Assembly: GCA_050946655.1 (NCBI GenBank)
Contig: JBMNVE010000001.1
Location: 73,458-137,457, forward strand
Source: JAXGRD01 sp050946655
GTDB taxonomy: Bacteria; Bacillota; Clostridia; Peptostreptococcales; Anaerovoracaceae
Length of the DNA stretch: 64,000 nt
Direction: 5' to 3'
Part shown: in pieces, positions 9,246-17,380 of the stretch
Layout of the letters: the number at the start of each line of letters is the position of its first letter
Numbering within the stretch: position 1 is the first letter of the stretch
Program-made: the position numbers and the translations under genes
Notes under the pieces: model-generated
Database searches by the model: none
Seen by the model: the letters and a program-made list of their open reading frames with translations, nothing else
Told to the model about the DNA's origin: nothing

Positions 9246-9290
9246 ATTTTCACCTCTTAATGGAATAATGCTCCATTAAATGGTGAAAAT
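9246..9290. promoter_or_regulatory. Nested palindrome: predicted AbiEi operator covering the antitoxin ribosome site
   Basis: Outer arms ATTTTCACC (9246-9254) and GGTGAAAAT (9282-9290) are perfect complements. Inside them TTAATGGA (9257-9264) and TCCATTAA (9272-9279) are also perfect complements around a 7-base loop. The proximal outer arm contains the Shine-Dalgarno sequence of abiEi. A -10 hexamer TATAAT lies just upstream on the minus strand at 9300-9305. As DNA it fits a repressor operator; as RNA it could fold and hide the ribosome site. Confidence 0.75.
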
Positions 9291-9299
9291 CAAGCGATT

Positions 9300-9305
9300 A
9301 TTATA
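9300..9305 (-). promoter_or_regulatory. -10 element of the AbiE promoter
   Basis: Perfect TATAAT on the minus strand about 55 bases before the abiEi start, so transcription would begin at the edge of the nested palindrome. No convincing -35 hexamer is seen. Confidence 0.5.
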
Positions 9306-9375
9306 CGTAGATCAGTTTTGAGAGGACTGTATTGGTTTTCCGGGAGGTTCCGTTTCGTACTTCACCCTAATTTGA

Positions 9376-9421
9376 ATATCGGGTAAAGTTTTTCCCATAA
9401 TGATAGAAACTTCCCCGATAT
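9376..9421. repeat. Imperfect inverted repeat between abiE and the aldehyde dehydrogenase gene
   Basis: ATATCGGG and AAGTTT on one side pair with AAACTT and CCCGATAT on the other, giving about 14 bp broken by a small internal loop. There is no T run on either side, so it is not an ordinary terminator. Function unknown. Confidence 0.5.
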
Positions 9422-9484
9422 AGGTGGTTTAGTTATTTGTAGTTCTTTTTGTAAGCCTTTAGATTTTCTTTACCACCGCTACCC

Positions 9485-10852
9485 TTAAAACAAGAAGCGT
9501 GGCAGTGTCCTCTTCCTGTTTTTATAGGGATGATATCGCAGGTTGATGTCGAAAAGCAGAGACTTATGAAGAATGTTTTTCTTATGGGAAAAGGTGTCAA
9601 AGGATGCCTTGCCGTGATACTGTCCCATTCCGCTGTTTCCCACACCACCGAAGGGCATGGCAGAAGACGTGAGGTGCAAAAGCGTATCATTAACACAGCC
9701 GCCCCCAAAGGACACCTCGCCCATAACTCTTTTTTCTACAGACCGATTCTTGGTAAACAGGTACAGGGACAGGGGTTTTGGGCTCTTAGACAGCCTCTCT
9801 ATGATCTCATCCAAGCTGTCCCAAGCCAACACAGGCAGTATGGGACCGAATATCTCCTCGGTCATGAGCGGCGTGTCAAGGTCCGGTTCATCCACCAGAG
9901 CCAACTTCATCTGCCTGCTTTCTTCCAAAATCTCACCGCCAAATATTACGTTCTGCCCCTTCAACAGATCCCGGATCCTTTGGAAATGGGAATCGTTTAT
10001 GATGGATGGGGCGGTCTTTTGAAAATATTCATCACCGGGAAACATCTCCCCGTAGGCTTTTACCATCTCCCGGATCAGGGCGTCTTTTACCGGTCTTTCT
10101 ACCAAAAGATAGTCCGGTGCCACACAGGTCTGTCCGCTGTTCATGGTTTTTCCAAAGAGGATCCTCTTTGCGGTTTTTCCAAGATCGGCGGATCTCTCTA
10201 CGATGCAGGGGGATTTCCCGCCCAGTTCAAGGGTCACCGGAGTCAAACGCTTGGCTGCCGCCTCCATGACTGTCTTTCCGACGTTGGGACTTCCGGTAAA
10301 GAAAATGTAGTCGAATTCCATTTCCAGCAATGCCTGATTCTCTTGTCTTCCACCTTCAACCACTCTAATGTAGTCTTGATCAAAAAAATCTTCCAGCATC
10401 ATCTTGATGATGTAGGAGGTCCCTTCACTGTAGGCGGAAGGCTTGACAAAGACACAGTTGCCTGCGCAGATGGCTCCGATCAGGGGAACCAAGGTCAGCT
10501 GGAGAGGATAGTTCCAAGGGGACATGATCAACACCACCCCGTAGGGATCGTGATATATCCTTCCTCTGCCGGGGATCTGGGAAAGGGAGGGCCTTACGCC
10601 TTTAGGACGCATCCAACTTTTCAAGTTTCTCTTGGCATGGGCAAGCTCTCCGTAAACGATCCCAAGTTCACTCATGAAGGCCTCATAAGGGGACTTGTTC
10701 AGATCCGATTTCAGTGCACGGAAAATCTCGGTTTCATACTTTTCCAAGGCGGACTGCAATTTATCCAGTTGCTCCATCCGGAATGGATAACCCAAGGTTT
10801 CCTTGCTACGAAAAAACAATTGGCTCTTCTTTAGACTCTCCTGCAAATCCAT
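9485..10852 (-). CDS. Aldehyde dehydrogenase (class 3-like, NAD(P)-dependent)
   Basis: A 455-residue aldehyde dehydrogenase that would oxidise an aldehyde to its carboxylate. Family motifs are complete: IMSPWNYPLQL, the cofactor loop FTGSPNVGKTV, the catalytic Glu in VTLELGGKSPCIVE, the catalytic Cys in MNSGQTCVAPDYLL, and EEIFGPILPV. The C-terminus HLTSSAMPFGGVGNSGMG is typical of the short class 3 group. ATG at 10852 is chosen because GAGGAG precedes it at good spacing; a TTG 13 codons upstream lacks such a site. It follows the peptide-binding lipoprotein gene closely and may be the last gene of the polA transcript. Substrate unknown. Confidence 0.9.
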   Translation of the reverse strand: MDLQESLKKSQLFFRSKETLGYPFRMEQLDKLQSALEKYETEIFRALKSDLNKSPYEAFMSELGIVYGELAHAKRNLKSWMRPKGVRPSLSQIPGRGRIYHDPYGVVLIMSPWNYPLQLTLVPLIGAICAGNCVFVKPSAYSEGTSYIIKMMLEDFFDQDYIRVVEGGRQENQALLEMEFDYIFFTGSPNVGKTVMEAAAKRLTPVTLELGGKSPCIVERSADLGKTAKRILFGKTMNSGQTCVAPDYLLVERPVKDALIREMVKAYGEMFPGDEYFQKTAPSIINDSHFQRIRDLLKGQNVIFGGEILEESRQMKLALVDEPDLDTPLMTEEIFGPILPVLAWDSLDEIIERLSKSPKPLSLYLFTKNRSVEKRVMGEVSFGGGCVNDTLLHLTSSAMPFGGVGNSGMGQYHGKASFDTFSHKKNILHKSLLFDINLRYHPYKNRKRTLPRFLF

Positions 10853-10893
10853 GTCAAACTCCTCTTCCGTTGACCTTTCAAAATCTATCAACC

Positions 10894-12516
10894 CTATTCC
10901 GTTTCTTTATCCTTTTCTTTATCCTTCTTTGGCTTCTCAGGGGGTAGTTCGAACTTGGACTTCCACGTCCCACACCCATAATAATAGTTGTTCCAAACAG
11001 GTGTTACTTCCCCTTCCAGTGTTTTTGCCTTGATTCCTCCGTATGTTTTATATAAAACGCAGTAATAGGGCAACTCGTCGGTCAAGATAGGTTTCAGTTC
11101 CGTGTAAAGCCTCTTCAATTCTTGGGTGGAGGCTCCGGAGTGCATTTCGTACAGCATATCGTACACCTTGTTATTGGCATAGCCTGTATAATTATCCCCC
11201 TCATTGGTCAGGAGAATACGCATATCCATTTGCTCGTCAAACTCATATCCACCCAGAAAAACATCGAAATCCCCGGAAGTCAAAGCCGCCTTGTACTCTT
11301 CCCTCTTCACCGATTGAAGGGTGACCTGAATCCCCAGTTTCCCCAGATCCTCTGCGATGATTTGAGCAGACTCATTGCGCGGACCGTCATCGGAGTTGAC
11401 CAATAACCTAAGGGTGAAAGGGTTTCCGTTCTTATCTTTCAACACTCCATCCTTCCCCATCTTGTATCCTGATTTTTCCAGATAGTCTGCCGCCTTATCC
11501 AGGCTGAAGGGGTAAGTTTCTTTACTGGTATCCACGCCGAGATACCCGGGGAAGAAGATACTGTCGTTGACCATACCGCTATTGAAATAGCACTCTTCAA
11601 TGATCCGCTTATTATCAACGGCACATGCGATTGCCTTTCTCACATTTTTATCTTCTTTGGGGATGGTTTTAAAGTTGTACCCTATAAATTCCACTTGGTT
11701 AGAGGGAAAATCTACGATTTTGATCCCCTTCTTGGTGATGGTGGTCTTTCGCTCCGCATCTCTGGATACCATCAAGGCAATGCTCCCCGCTTCCAAAAGA
11801 CTGTAAGTAGTTTCCCGCTGTGGAATGATTTCAAAGGTGATCGTGTTTTTTGCCTTGGTTCCGAAGTAATTTTCGTTGGGAACTAGGGATAGTTTATCGG
11901 TTTTGCTGTAACTTTTACAGGCATACTGCCCTGTACCCACGGGTACAAAGTCCACGTCCGGCTCCAGTACCTTTCCCTCTTTTTCAAAGACATGTTCCGG
12001 GACGATGGGAAAAGTGAGAATGTTCATGGACATTCTGGTCTTGCTGTCAAAATGTATGATGATGCGCTGGTCCCCTTCAACCTCTACATCGTCGATGCGA
12101 TCGATAAGGGTGGAATACTGGGAGTTGGATCCCATTCGCTGATATGCCTTAACGGTAAATGCCACATCCCGGCCTGTAAACGGCTTTCCGTCATGCCAGC
12201 TGGTATTCACAAGATCGATGGTCACGGTCCCATTCTTTTGATCCACCACATAGTCCTTTGCCAGGGATTTTTGCGGCGTCATTGTTCCGTCCAATACGAA
12301 GAGGCTGTCATAGATCAACTTGGAAATAAAATAGGTATCCTCATCATTGCTGGCGATGGGATTTAACGTCGTCACGTTTCCCATGGGAAGGGTGACGGCT
12401 TCTTCCGTTCTATATTGGGTTTTGTCGGTGCCTCCCGTCAGGGTTACCCCCTCACAGCCGCCAAGGGCTGCCATGAGCACCACGATAACCAGTAAAGATA
12501 TCAGCTTTTTTCCCAT
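10894..12516 (-). CDS. ABC-type peptide/solute-binding lipoprotein (SBP family 5)
   Basis: A 540-residue extracytoplasmic binding protein of the OppA/DppA family. A lipoprotein signal is evident: hydrophobic stretch then LGGC, with Cys at residue 21. The family core follows, with a SLAKDYVVDQKNGTVTIDL segment and WHDGKPFTGRDVAFTVKAY. Its partner permease and ATPase genes are not in this window, so it is an orphan here and must borrow a transporter or signal in another way. The start overlaps the 3' end of coaE by 16 bases and has only a weak ribosome site, which suggests translational coupling. The C-terminal dozen residues are Lys/Asp/Glu rich. Confidence 0.9.
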   Translation of the reverse strand: MGKKLISLLVIVVLMAALGGCEGVTLTGGTDKTQYRTEEAVTLPMGNVTTLNPIASNDEDTYFISKLIYDSLFVLDGTMTPQKSLAKDYVVDQKNGTVTIDLVNTSWHDGKPFTGRDVAFTVKAYQRMGSNSQYSTLIDRIDDVEVEGDQRIIIHFDSKTRMSMNILTFPIVPEHVFEKEGKVLEPDVDFVPVGTGQYACKSYSKTDKLSLVPNENYFGTKAKNTITFEIIPQRETTYSLLEAGSIALMVSRDAERKTTITKKGIKIVDFPSNQVEFIGYNFKTIPKEDKNVRKAIACAVDNKRIIEECYFNSGMVNDSIFFPGYLGVDTSKETYPFSLDKAADYLEKSGYKMGKDGVLKDKNGNPFTLRLLVNSDDGPRNESAQIIAEDLGKLGIQVTLQSVKREEYKAALTSGDFDVFLGGYEFDEQMDMRILLTNEGDNYTGYANNKVYDMLYEMHSGASTQELKRLYTELKPILTDELPYYCVLYKTYGGIKAKTLEGEVTPVWNNYYYGCGTWKSKFELPPEKPKKDKEKDKETE

Positions 12517-13085
12517 TGGTTCAACAGCTTATCGATTTTTTGATAAAGCTCCTCCTTTGTTCCGTTATTTTCAATGATGACATGGGCCATTTGCCGTTTT
12601 TCCTCTTCCGCCATCTGGCTGGTTATTCTGGATCGCACATGGTCCGGGGCCACTCGGTCTCGACTTACCACGCGGTGCACCCGAAGGTCTTCACTGGAAA
12701 CCACAAGCCAAACCTGATCCACCCTCTCATCCAAGCCCGTTTCATACAGAAGAGCCGCATCTAAAAATATGGTTGGCTCTCTGTTTTCCTTCAATGCCTC
12801 ACATATTCTGCGGCATATTTCTCCGTGGGTGATACCATCCAGCCTGTTCTTGCTCTCTTCATCCCTGAATGCCCTTTCCCCCAACAGTTTTCTATCCAAG
12901 GCCCCGTCGCTTCCGATGATGTCCGCTCCGAATTCTGCTGCAAGGGCGTCTAAAACGGGACTGCCGGGAAGGGTGATCTCCCTGGCGATCTTATCGGCAT
13001 CGATGACCGGATACCCCTTTTCCAGTAGATAGTCCGATACGGTAGTCTTTCCGCTTCCGATGCCTCCTGTCAGTCCGATCTTCAT
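12501..13085 (-). CDS. coaE: Dephospho-CoA kinase
   Basis: A 194-residue CoaE that phosphorylates the ribose 3'-hydroxyl of dephospho-CoA, the last step of coenzyme A synthesis. The Walker A motif GLTGGIGSGKTT is at the N-terminus, followed by VIDADKIARE and later the lid-region pattern RVVSRDRVAPDHVRSRI. An ATG at 13085 is preferred over the GTG one codon upstream because AGGTGG then has normal spacing. It begins a few bases after the polA stop, matching the common polA-coaE arrangement of Bacillota. Confidence 0.95.
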   Translation of the reverse strand: MKIGLTGGIGSGKTTVSDYLLEKGYPVIDADKIAREITLPGSPVLDALAAEFGADIIGSDGALDRKLLGERAFRDEESKNRLDGITHGEICRRICEALKENREPTIFLDAALLYETGLDERVDQVWLVVSSEDLRVHRVVSRDRVAPDHVRSRITSQMAEEEKRQMAHVIIENNGTKEELYQKIDKLLNQWEKS

Positions 13086-13093
13086 CACGCCAC

Positions 13094-15760
13094 CTACTTC
13101 AGTTCAAACCAATTGCTTCCCATGTTCACATCCACTGCCAACTTCACCTTAAGTTCCATGGCATCCTCCATGGACTCCACAAGGACCTTTTCCACGGCGT
13201 CAACCTCATCCAAGTGAGTTTCTACGATCAACTCATCGTGGACCTGTAGGATCAATCTGGATTTGTAAGGAGATAAGGCCTTTTGAATGTTCACCATGGC
13301 GATCTTTATGATATCGGCAGCGCTCCCCTGGATGGGGCTGTTCATGGCCAGTCGCTCTCCCAATTGTCTCACCATATAGTTGGATGCGGAAATCTCGCTG
13401 ATGATCCTCTTTCTCCCAAGGATCGTCCGCACATAACCGTTGGCCTTGCAAAACGCCACTTGGCCATCCATGTACTCCTTCACCTTCTCATGCTTGGCAA
13501 AGTAACTTTTGATGTATTCATCGGCTTCTTGCCGTGTGATGTTCAGGTTTGTACTTAGGCCGAAGGCACTCATGCCGTAGATCACGCCGAAATTCACCGC
13601 CTTGGCCCGGCTTCTTTCGTCGATGGTGATCTGATCATCAGGTACACCTAAAACTCTAGCCGCCGTCGCCCTGTGAATGTCTTCTCCCCCATTGAAGGCA
13701 TCGATGAGTAAGGGGTCACCGCTGAGGTGGGCCAGTACCCGCAATTCAATTTGGGAATAGTCGGCACTGAGGAGGATGTACTCCCGGGAAGAAGGCACAA
13801 AGGCCTTTCTGATCTTTCTTCCCTCCTCCTGGCGAATGGGGATATTCTGCAGGTTGGGATCGGAACTGCTGATTCTTCCCGTGGCGGCAATGGTTTGATT
13901 GAAGTGGGCGTGGATCTTACCGTCCTTATGGATCAGAGGGATCAGTCCATCCACATAAGTGCCGCTAAGCTTGGTCAAGGTTCGATACTCCAATATCAAA
14001 TCAACAATGGGATGTTCGTCTCTAAGTCTTTCCAAAATCTCCGCACTGGTGGAATACCCGCGCTTAGTCTTTTTTCCTGCAGGAAGCCCCAATTTTTCAA
14101 ATAGGATGGGCCCCAGCTGGGTGGGGGATTTAATGTTGAAGGTCTCTCCTGCCAGATCGTGAATTTGTGCCGTCAGCTTTTCTACTCGTGCGGATATATC
14201 CTTACCGATATCCGTCAAAACCTGCTTATCCACAGCAAAGCCTGTGTATTCCATATAGGCCATCACCTGGATCAAAGGCAGTTCCACCCTGCGAAAAACA
14301 TCCTCCAACTCTTCCCTTCGGATCTCTTCTCCTTGAGGGATAGCCAGCTGGGCTACCAGCGCACACCACTTCAAGCCGTAAGCGCTGTATTTCTCACCGG
14401 CATCATCCAGCAAGCTCAATTGACCGCTTTCCCCGGCAAACTCTTTCTCATCTTGTATATTTGTACGGAAGTATTCCTGAGCCAAAGTCGTCAGCGCATA
14501 GTTGCTCCTGCCCGAATCGATGACATACTGGGCAATGGCCGTATCAAAGGCTGTTTCAAAATCACGGACCCCCAGGTTCATCAGCAGGTAATAATCCTTC
14601 TTTAGGTCATGGCCCATGAATTTAGGCTTTTTCTTGTTGAGTATCTTCACAAACTCTTCTTTTACTTCTTCTGTGGATAAGTCAACGTAAAAATATTTAT
14701 TGCCAATCAATATGGACGCCCCGATGGCCATAGGGATATCCTTATGATCATCATTCCCAAAGGTTTTCAAGACCGCATAGGTGTCTTCCTTCATCTGAGA
14801 AGACAGGGCTCTCAAATCCGCAGCCTTACGGATCATCACCGGCTCTGTGGGAAGTTCTTTAAATGTATTGGCTTCCTCCTGTTCTTTTTCTGAAAGCCCG
14901 GTGCCCATCTTGCGAAGGAAGCTGTTGAACTCCAGCTTGGTATACATTTCCACCAACTTATCGTGGTCCGGCTTTTCCAGTATGTATTCGTCAAAGTCCA
15001 CCTCCATGGGGATGGCGGTGTTGATGGTGGCCAGCCGCTTGCTCATCAGCGCAAGAGTAGCATTTTCTTCTACGGTTTTTTTCAGTTTCCCCTTTAACTC
15101 TTCTGTGTGCTCCAGCAGGTTTTCCACTGTGCCGTATTCCATCACCAGCTTTTGGGCTGTCTTCTCTCCTACCCCGGGCAGGCCGGGAATATTATCCGAC
15201 TGATCCCCCATAAGGCCTTTGTAGTCGATGAACAACTCCGGAGGAAAGCCGTATTTCTCTATCATCACTTCTCTGTCGTACAGTTCAAATTGTGAGATCC
15301 CTCGTTTTGTGATCATGACCTTGGTCACATCGGTAGCCAGTTGCAGCTCATCCTTATCCCCGGTGATGATCAGTGGCATTAGCCCTTCTTCTTCCGCCTT
15401 TACGGAAATGGTTCCAATGATGTCGTCCGCTTCAAAGCCCTCCATTTCCAATCTCTTGATGTTCATTGCATCTAGGACATCCTTGAGAAGAGGAAGCTGC
15501 ATGGCAAGTTCAGGGGGCATTTTTTTCCTGCCCGCCTTATACTCGGCATATTCTTCATGCCGAAAGGTGGGTCCTTTCATATCGAAGGTCACCACAAGAT
15601 AACCTGAGGGATGCTCCGCCTTCATCTTCTCCAGCATGCTTAGAAAACCGTATATTCCCTGTGTGTACAGCCCTTCCCGTGTCATCATGGGATTCTGTAT
15701 GGCGTAATATGCCCGATTGAGCAGGCTGTTACCGTCAATGATAATAATCCTTTTTTCCAT
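13094..15760 (-). CDS. polA: DNA polymerase I
   Basis: An 888-residue family A polymerase for Okazaki-fragment processing and repair. The N-terminal 5' nuclease domain (IDGNSLLNRAYYAI; EGFEADDIIGT; LMGDQSDNIPGLPGVGEKTA) is intact. The polymerase domain carries motif A DYSQIELRVLAHLSGD, motif B RAKAVNFGVIYG and motif C VHDELIVET. The middle domain has lost the usual DxE metal-binding pair (here YAVLKTFGND), so 3'-5' proofreading is probably absent, as is usual for Gram-positive Pol I. ATG at 15760 follows GAGGTG. It heads a run of co-directional genes (coaE, binding protein, aldehyde dehydrogenase). Confidence 0.97.
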   Translation of the reverse strand: MEKRIIIIDGNSLLNRAYYAIQNPMMTREGLYTQGIYGFLSMLEKMKAEHPSGYLVVTFDMKGPTFRHEEYAEYKAGRKKMPPELAMQLPLLKDVLDAMNIKRLEMEGFEADDIIGTISVKAEEEGLMPLIITGDKDELQLATDVTKVMITKRGISQFELYDREVMIEKYGFPPELFIDYKGLMGDQSDNIPGLPGVGEKTAQKLVMEYGTVENLLEHTEELKGKLKKTVEENATLALMSKRLATINTAIPMEVDFDEYILEKPDHDKLVEMYTKLEFNSFLRKMGTGLSEKEQEEANTFKELPTEPVMIRKAADLRALSSQMKEDTYAVLKTFGNDDHKDIPMAIGASILIGNKYFYVDLSTEEVKEEFVKILNKKKPKFMGHDLKKDYYLLMNLGVRDFETAFDTAIAQYVIDSGRSNYALTTLAQEYFRTNIQDEKEFAGESGQLSLLDDAGEKYSAYGLKWCALVAQLAIPQGEEIRREELEDVFRRVELPLIQVMAYMEYTGFAVDKQVLTDIGKDISARVEKLTAQIHDLAGETFNIKSPTQLGPILFEKLGLPAGKKTKRGYSTSAEILERLRDEHPIVDLILEYRTLTKLSGTYVDGLIPLIHKDGKIHAHFNQTIAATGRISSSDPNLQNIPIRQEEGRKIRKAFVPSSREYILLSADYSQIELRVLAHLSGDPLLIDAFNGGEDIHRATAARVLGVPDDQITIDERSRAKAVNFGVIYGMSAFGLSTNLNITRQEADEYIKSYFAKHEKVKEYMDGQVAFCKANGYVRTILGRKRIISEISASNYMVRQLGERLAMNSPIQGSAADIIKIAMVNIQKALSPYKSRLILQVHDELIVETHLDEVDAVEKVLVESMEDAMELKVKLAVDVNMGSNWFELK

Positions 15761-15778
15761 CTTTCACCTCGCCGGTTC

Positions 15779-15807
15779 ATTTTATCAGAAAGCAGGGCAT
15801 AACTCAA
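15779..15807 (-). promoter_or_regulatory. Predicted polA promoter
   Basis: Minus strand TTGAGT, 17-base spacer ending TGA, then TAAAAT. It lies about 20 bases before the polA start. Confidence 0.6.
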
Positions 15808-15887
15808 TTAAAACTGACGAGAAGCGGTATGCCCCTCGCCAGCGATCCTCTTTGCTCTTCTATATCCAGTCCGGGATCTTCCCGGGA

Positions 15888-16586
15888 CTAATCGTAGGTC
15901 ACATCGAAATCATCATAATCATCATAGAGGTCATCAAAGTTCTCCTGGGAATCATCCCCATCCCTGTACCAATCGTCCACCTCGTGCCATTCTTCCACTT
16001 TATAGTTTTCAGGAATCGTGAATTTGGATTCGTCGGCTTTCTTCTTGAAGGCATTGATCTTCATCTTTTCCGGCTCATCCTCATCATCTTCGGACTCGGC
16101 TATGATGTACCGCAGTTTATCCTCTTTATCGTACATGAACTTGATGATTACATCATCTTCACGAAATTCCTCAAACTCGTATTCTACTCCGTCCACCTTG
16201 GCCTTTCCTCTGGTGATTTTCTGTCCCTTCAACAACCGGTTCATGGAGGAGAGGTGGTCGATGTCTACGGTATCATCGAACATCTCTTCATTGATCTTGT
16301 AGCCGATCCTCGACTCCGGCTGGAGGATGAAGTATCCGTCCTTATTTTTGATCAACTCCACCACGGAACCGTTGATAATGGTTTCTATGTAGAAATATTC
16401 CCCTTTGATATGGATTTTTAAACGCAAATCTTCCCCTTCCGAGGTGGTTTCCAGATCAAGGTAATAGCCGTTCTTCTCCGACTCCTGATCAAAGAGCTCG
16501 GCTGTTCTGTTTTTTCCTTCTCCGCAAGAGGCAAAGGCCAGAACCGCCACAAGTGAAAAGATAAGCCATACTATGATTTTACGCAT
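15888..16586 (-). CDS. Lipoprotein of unknown function, acidic C-terminus
   Basis: A 232-residue predicted lipoprotein: a hydrophobic signal segment ends in the lipobox FASC (Cys at residue 21). The mature part looks like a beta-rich domain (lines such as DLRLKIHIKGEYFYIET and DGYFILQPESRIGYKI), loosely like LolA/LppX-type lipid-binding folds; that comparison is an impression only. The final ~20 residues are almost all Asp, Tyr, Glu and Phe. Start ATG at 16586 follows AGGAGG. It lies 47 bases after a second lipoprotein gene and probably shares its promoter. I do not recognise the family. Confidence 0.7.
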   Translation of the reverse strand: MRKIIVWLIFSLVAVLAFASCGEGKNRTAELFDQESEKNGYYLDLETTSEGEDLRLKIHIKGEYFYIETIINGSVVELIKNKDGYFILQPESRIGYKINEEMFDDTVDIDHLSSMNRLLKGQKITRGKAKVDGVEYEFEEFREDDVIIKFMYDKEDKLRYIIAESEDDEDEPEKMKINAFKKKADESKFTIPENYKVEEWHEVDDWYRDGDDSQENFDDLYDDYDDFDVTYD

Positions 16587-16633
16587 ATGCTTCCTCCTTT
16601 TTAGTCAACTGGGTTTGTTTCGTATCTCGGTCT

Positions 16634-17185
16634 TCATTTATGTTTTTTTATCACTTCAAAGGCATGGTTTGCAATATCCTTCCGCATTTGATCTTTGTCC
16701 GGAGCATCCATTCCCAACATTATGCTCAAATAATAATCTCCCTCAATGGCGGTCAACCCAAATGAGTCTAAATAGGCTTCCTCTCCCACCCCTTCAATGA
16801 TGTCTTCAGGTTCTATCCCATTAAATTCCTTTTCATTATCATACAGTTCTCTGGCATTTTTATAGTTGGGATTGGAAAGAAATGCAGTGTGATGAAGAGA
16901 TATCTGAACGTAACCCACACTTCCCAAATCAAAGAAGGCTATTTTTTGCCCTACTACCGGATTGTCGGATTTTTTTATTTTTACTACCTCCGCTCCGGTG
17001 ACTTCTTCAATATATTCCTTGGTCAAAACTTCATCAGGCTCTAATGCTTTCCCTGATTTCTTTTCCGCTTTCTCCTCTGTCTTCTTGCCATCTGACTGAT
17101 CTCCTTCGTCATTGCCCTCTGAGCCGCAAGCGGCTGTTCCAAGGGCAAGCATCAAAGCCAATAACACGATCCATACTTTTTTCAT
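16634..17185 (-). CDS. Small lipoprotein of unknown function
   Basis: A 183-residue predicted lipoprotein with a lipobox at GTAAC (Cys at residue 20), then a charged linker (Glu/Lys/Asp/Ser) and a globular C-terminal domain containing GAEVVKIKKSDNPVVGQK and EDIIEGVGEEAYLDS. The second pattern, G.GEEAY, is common in extracytoplasmic proteins that sense or bind small ligands, but no family is claimed. ATG at 17185 is chosen over an upstream ATG because AGGAGG stands just before it and it begins a proper signal peptide. A strong promoter lies at 17272-17300. Confidence 0.75.
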   Translation of the reverse strand: MKKVWIVLLALMLALGTAACGSEGNDEGDQSDGKKTEEKAEKKSGKALEPDEVLTKEYIEEVTGAEVVKIKKSDNPVVGQKIAFFDLGSVGYVQISLHHTAFLSNPNYKNARELYDNEKEFNGIEPEDIIEGVGEEAYLDSFGLTAIEGDYYLSIMLGMDAPDKDQMRKDIANHAFEVIKKHK

Positions 17186-17271
17186 GGTAACTCTCCTCCT
17201 CTTTTTGTGATCTTTTTGGATCAGCAATATCCCATTTCTTATCAGCTTGAATTTTCAGACTATTATATGTT

Positions 17272-17300
17272 ATTCTAATCCCTCTCCTATGGCTTGTCAA
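17272..17300 (-). promoter_or_regulatory. Promoter of the lipoprotein pair
   Basis: Minus strand perfect -35 TTGACA, 17-base spacer, TAGAAT. It directs transcription toward the two lipoprotein genes. Confidence 0.75.
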
Positions 17301-17325
17301 CTTGGGCCCTCCCTTTTTGCTAAAC

Positions 17326-17354
17326 TTGTCTCCGCCTTTGCTCCATGATATAAT
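17326..17354 (+). promoter_or_regulatory. Promoter of the HisJ-type phosphatase gene
   Basis: TTGTCT, 17-base spacer ending TGA, perfect TATAAT; about 27 bases before the start codon. It is back to back with the lipoprotein promoter. Confidence 0.8.
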
Positions 17355-17380
17355 TGCGTTTCTAAAGAAAGGACAAAGCA

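Noticed and set aside
9530..10834. A 434-codon plus-strand open frame
   Set aside because: Exactly antisense to the aldehyde dehydrogenase gene, whose motifs are complete; the frame has no recognisable domain.
15868..15889. GC-rich hairpin at the end of the acidic lipoprotein gene
   Set aside because: A bulged stem without a following T run; too weak to call a terminator.
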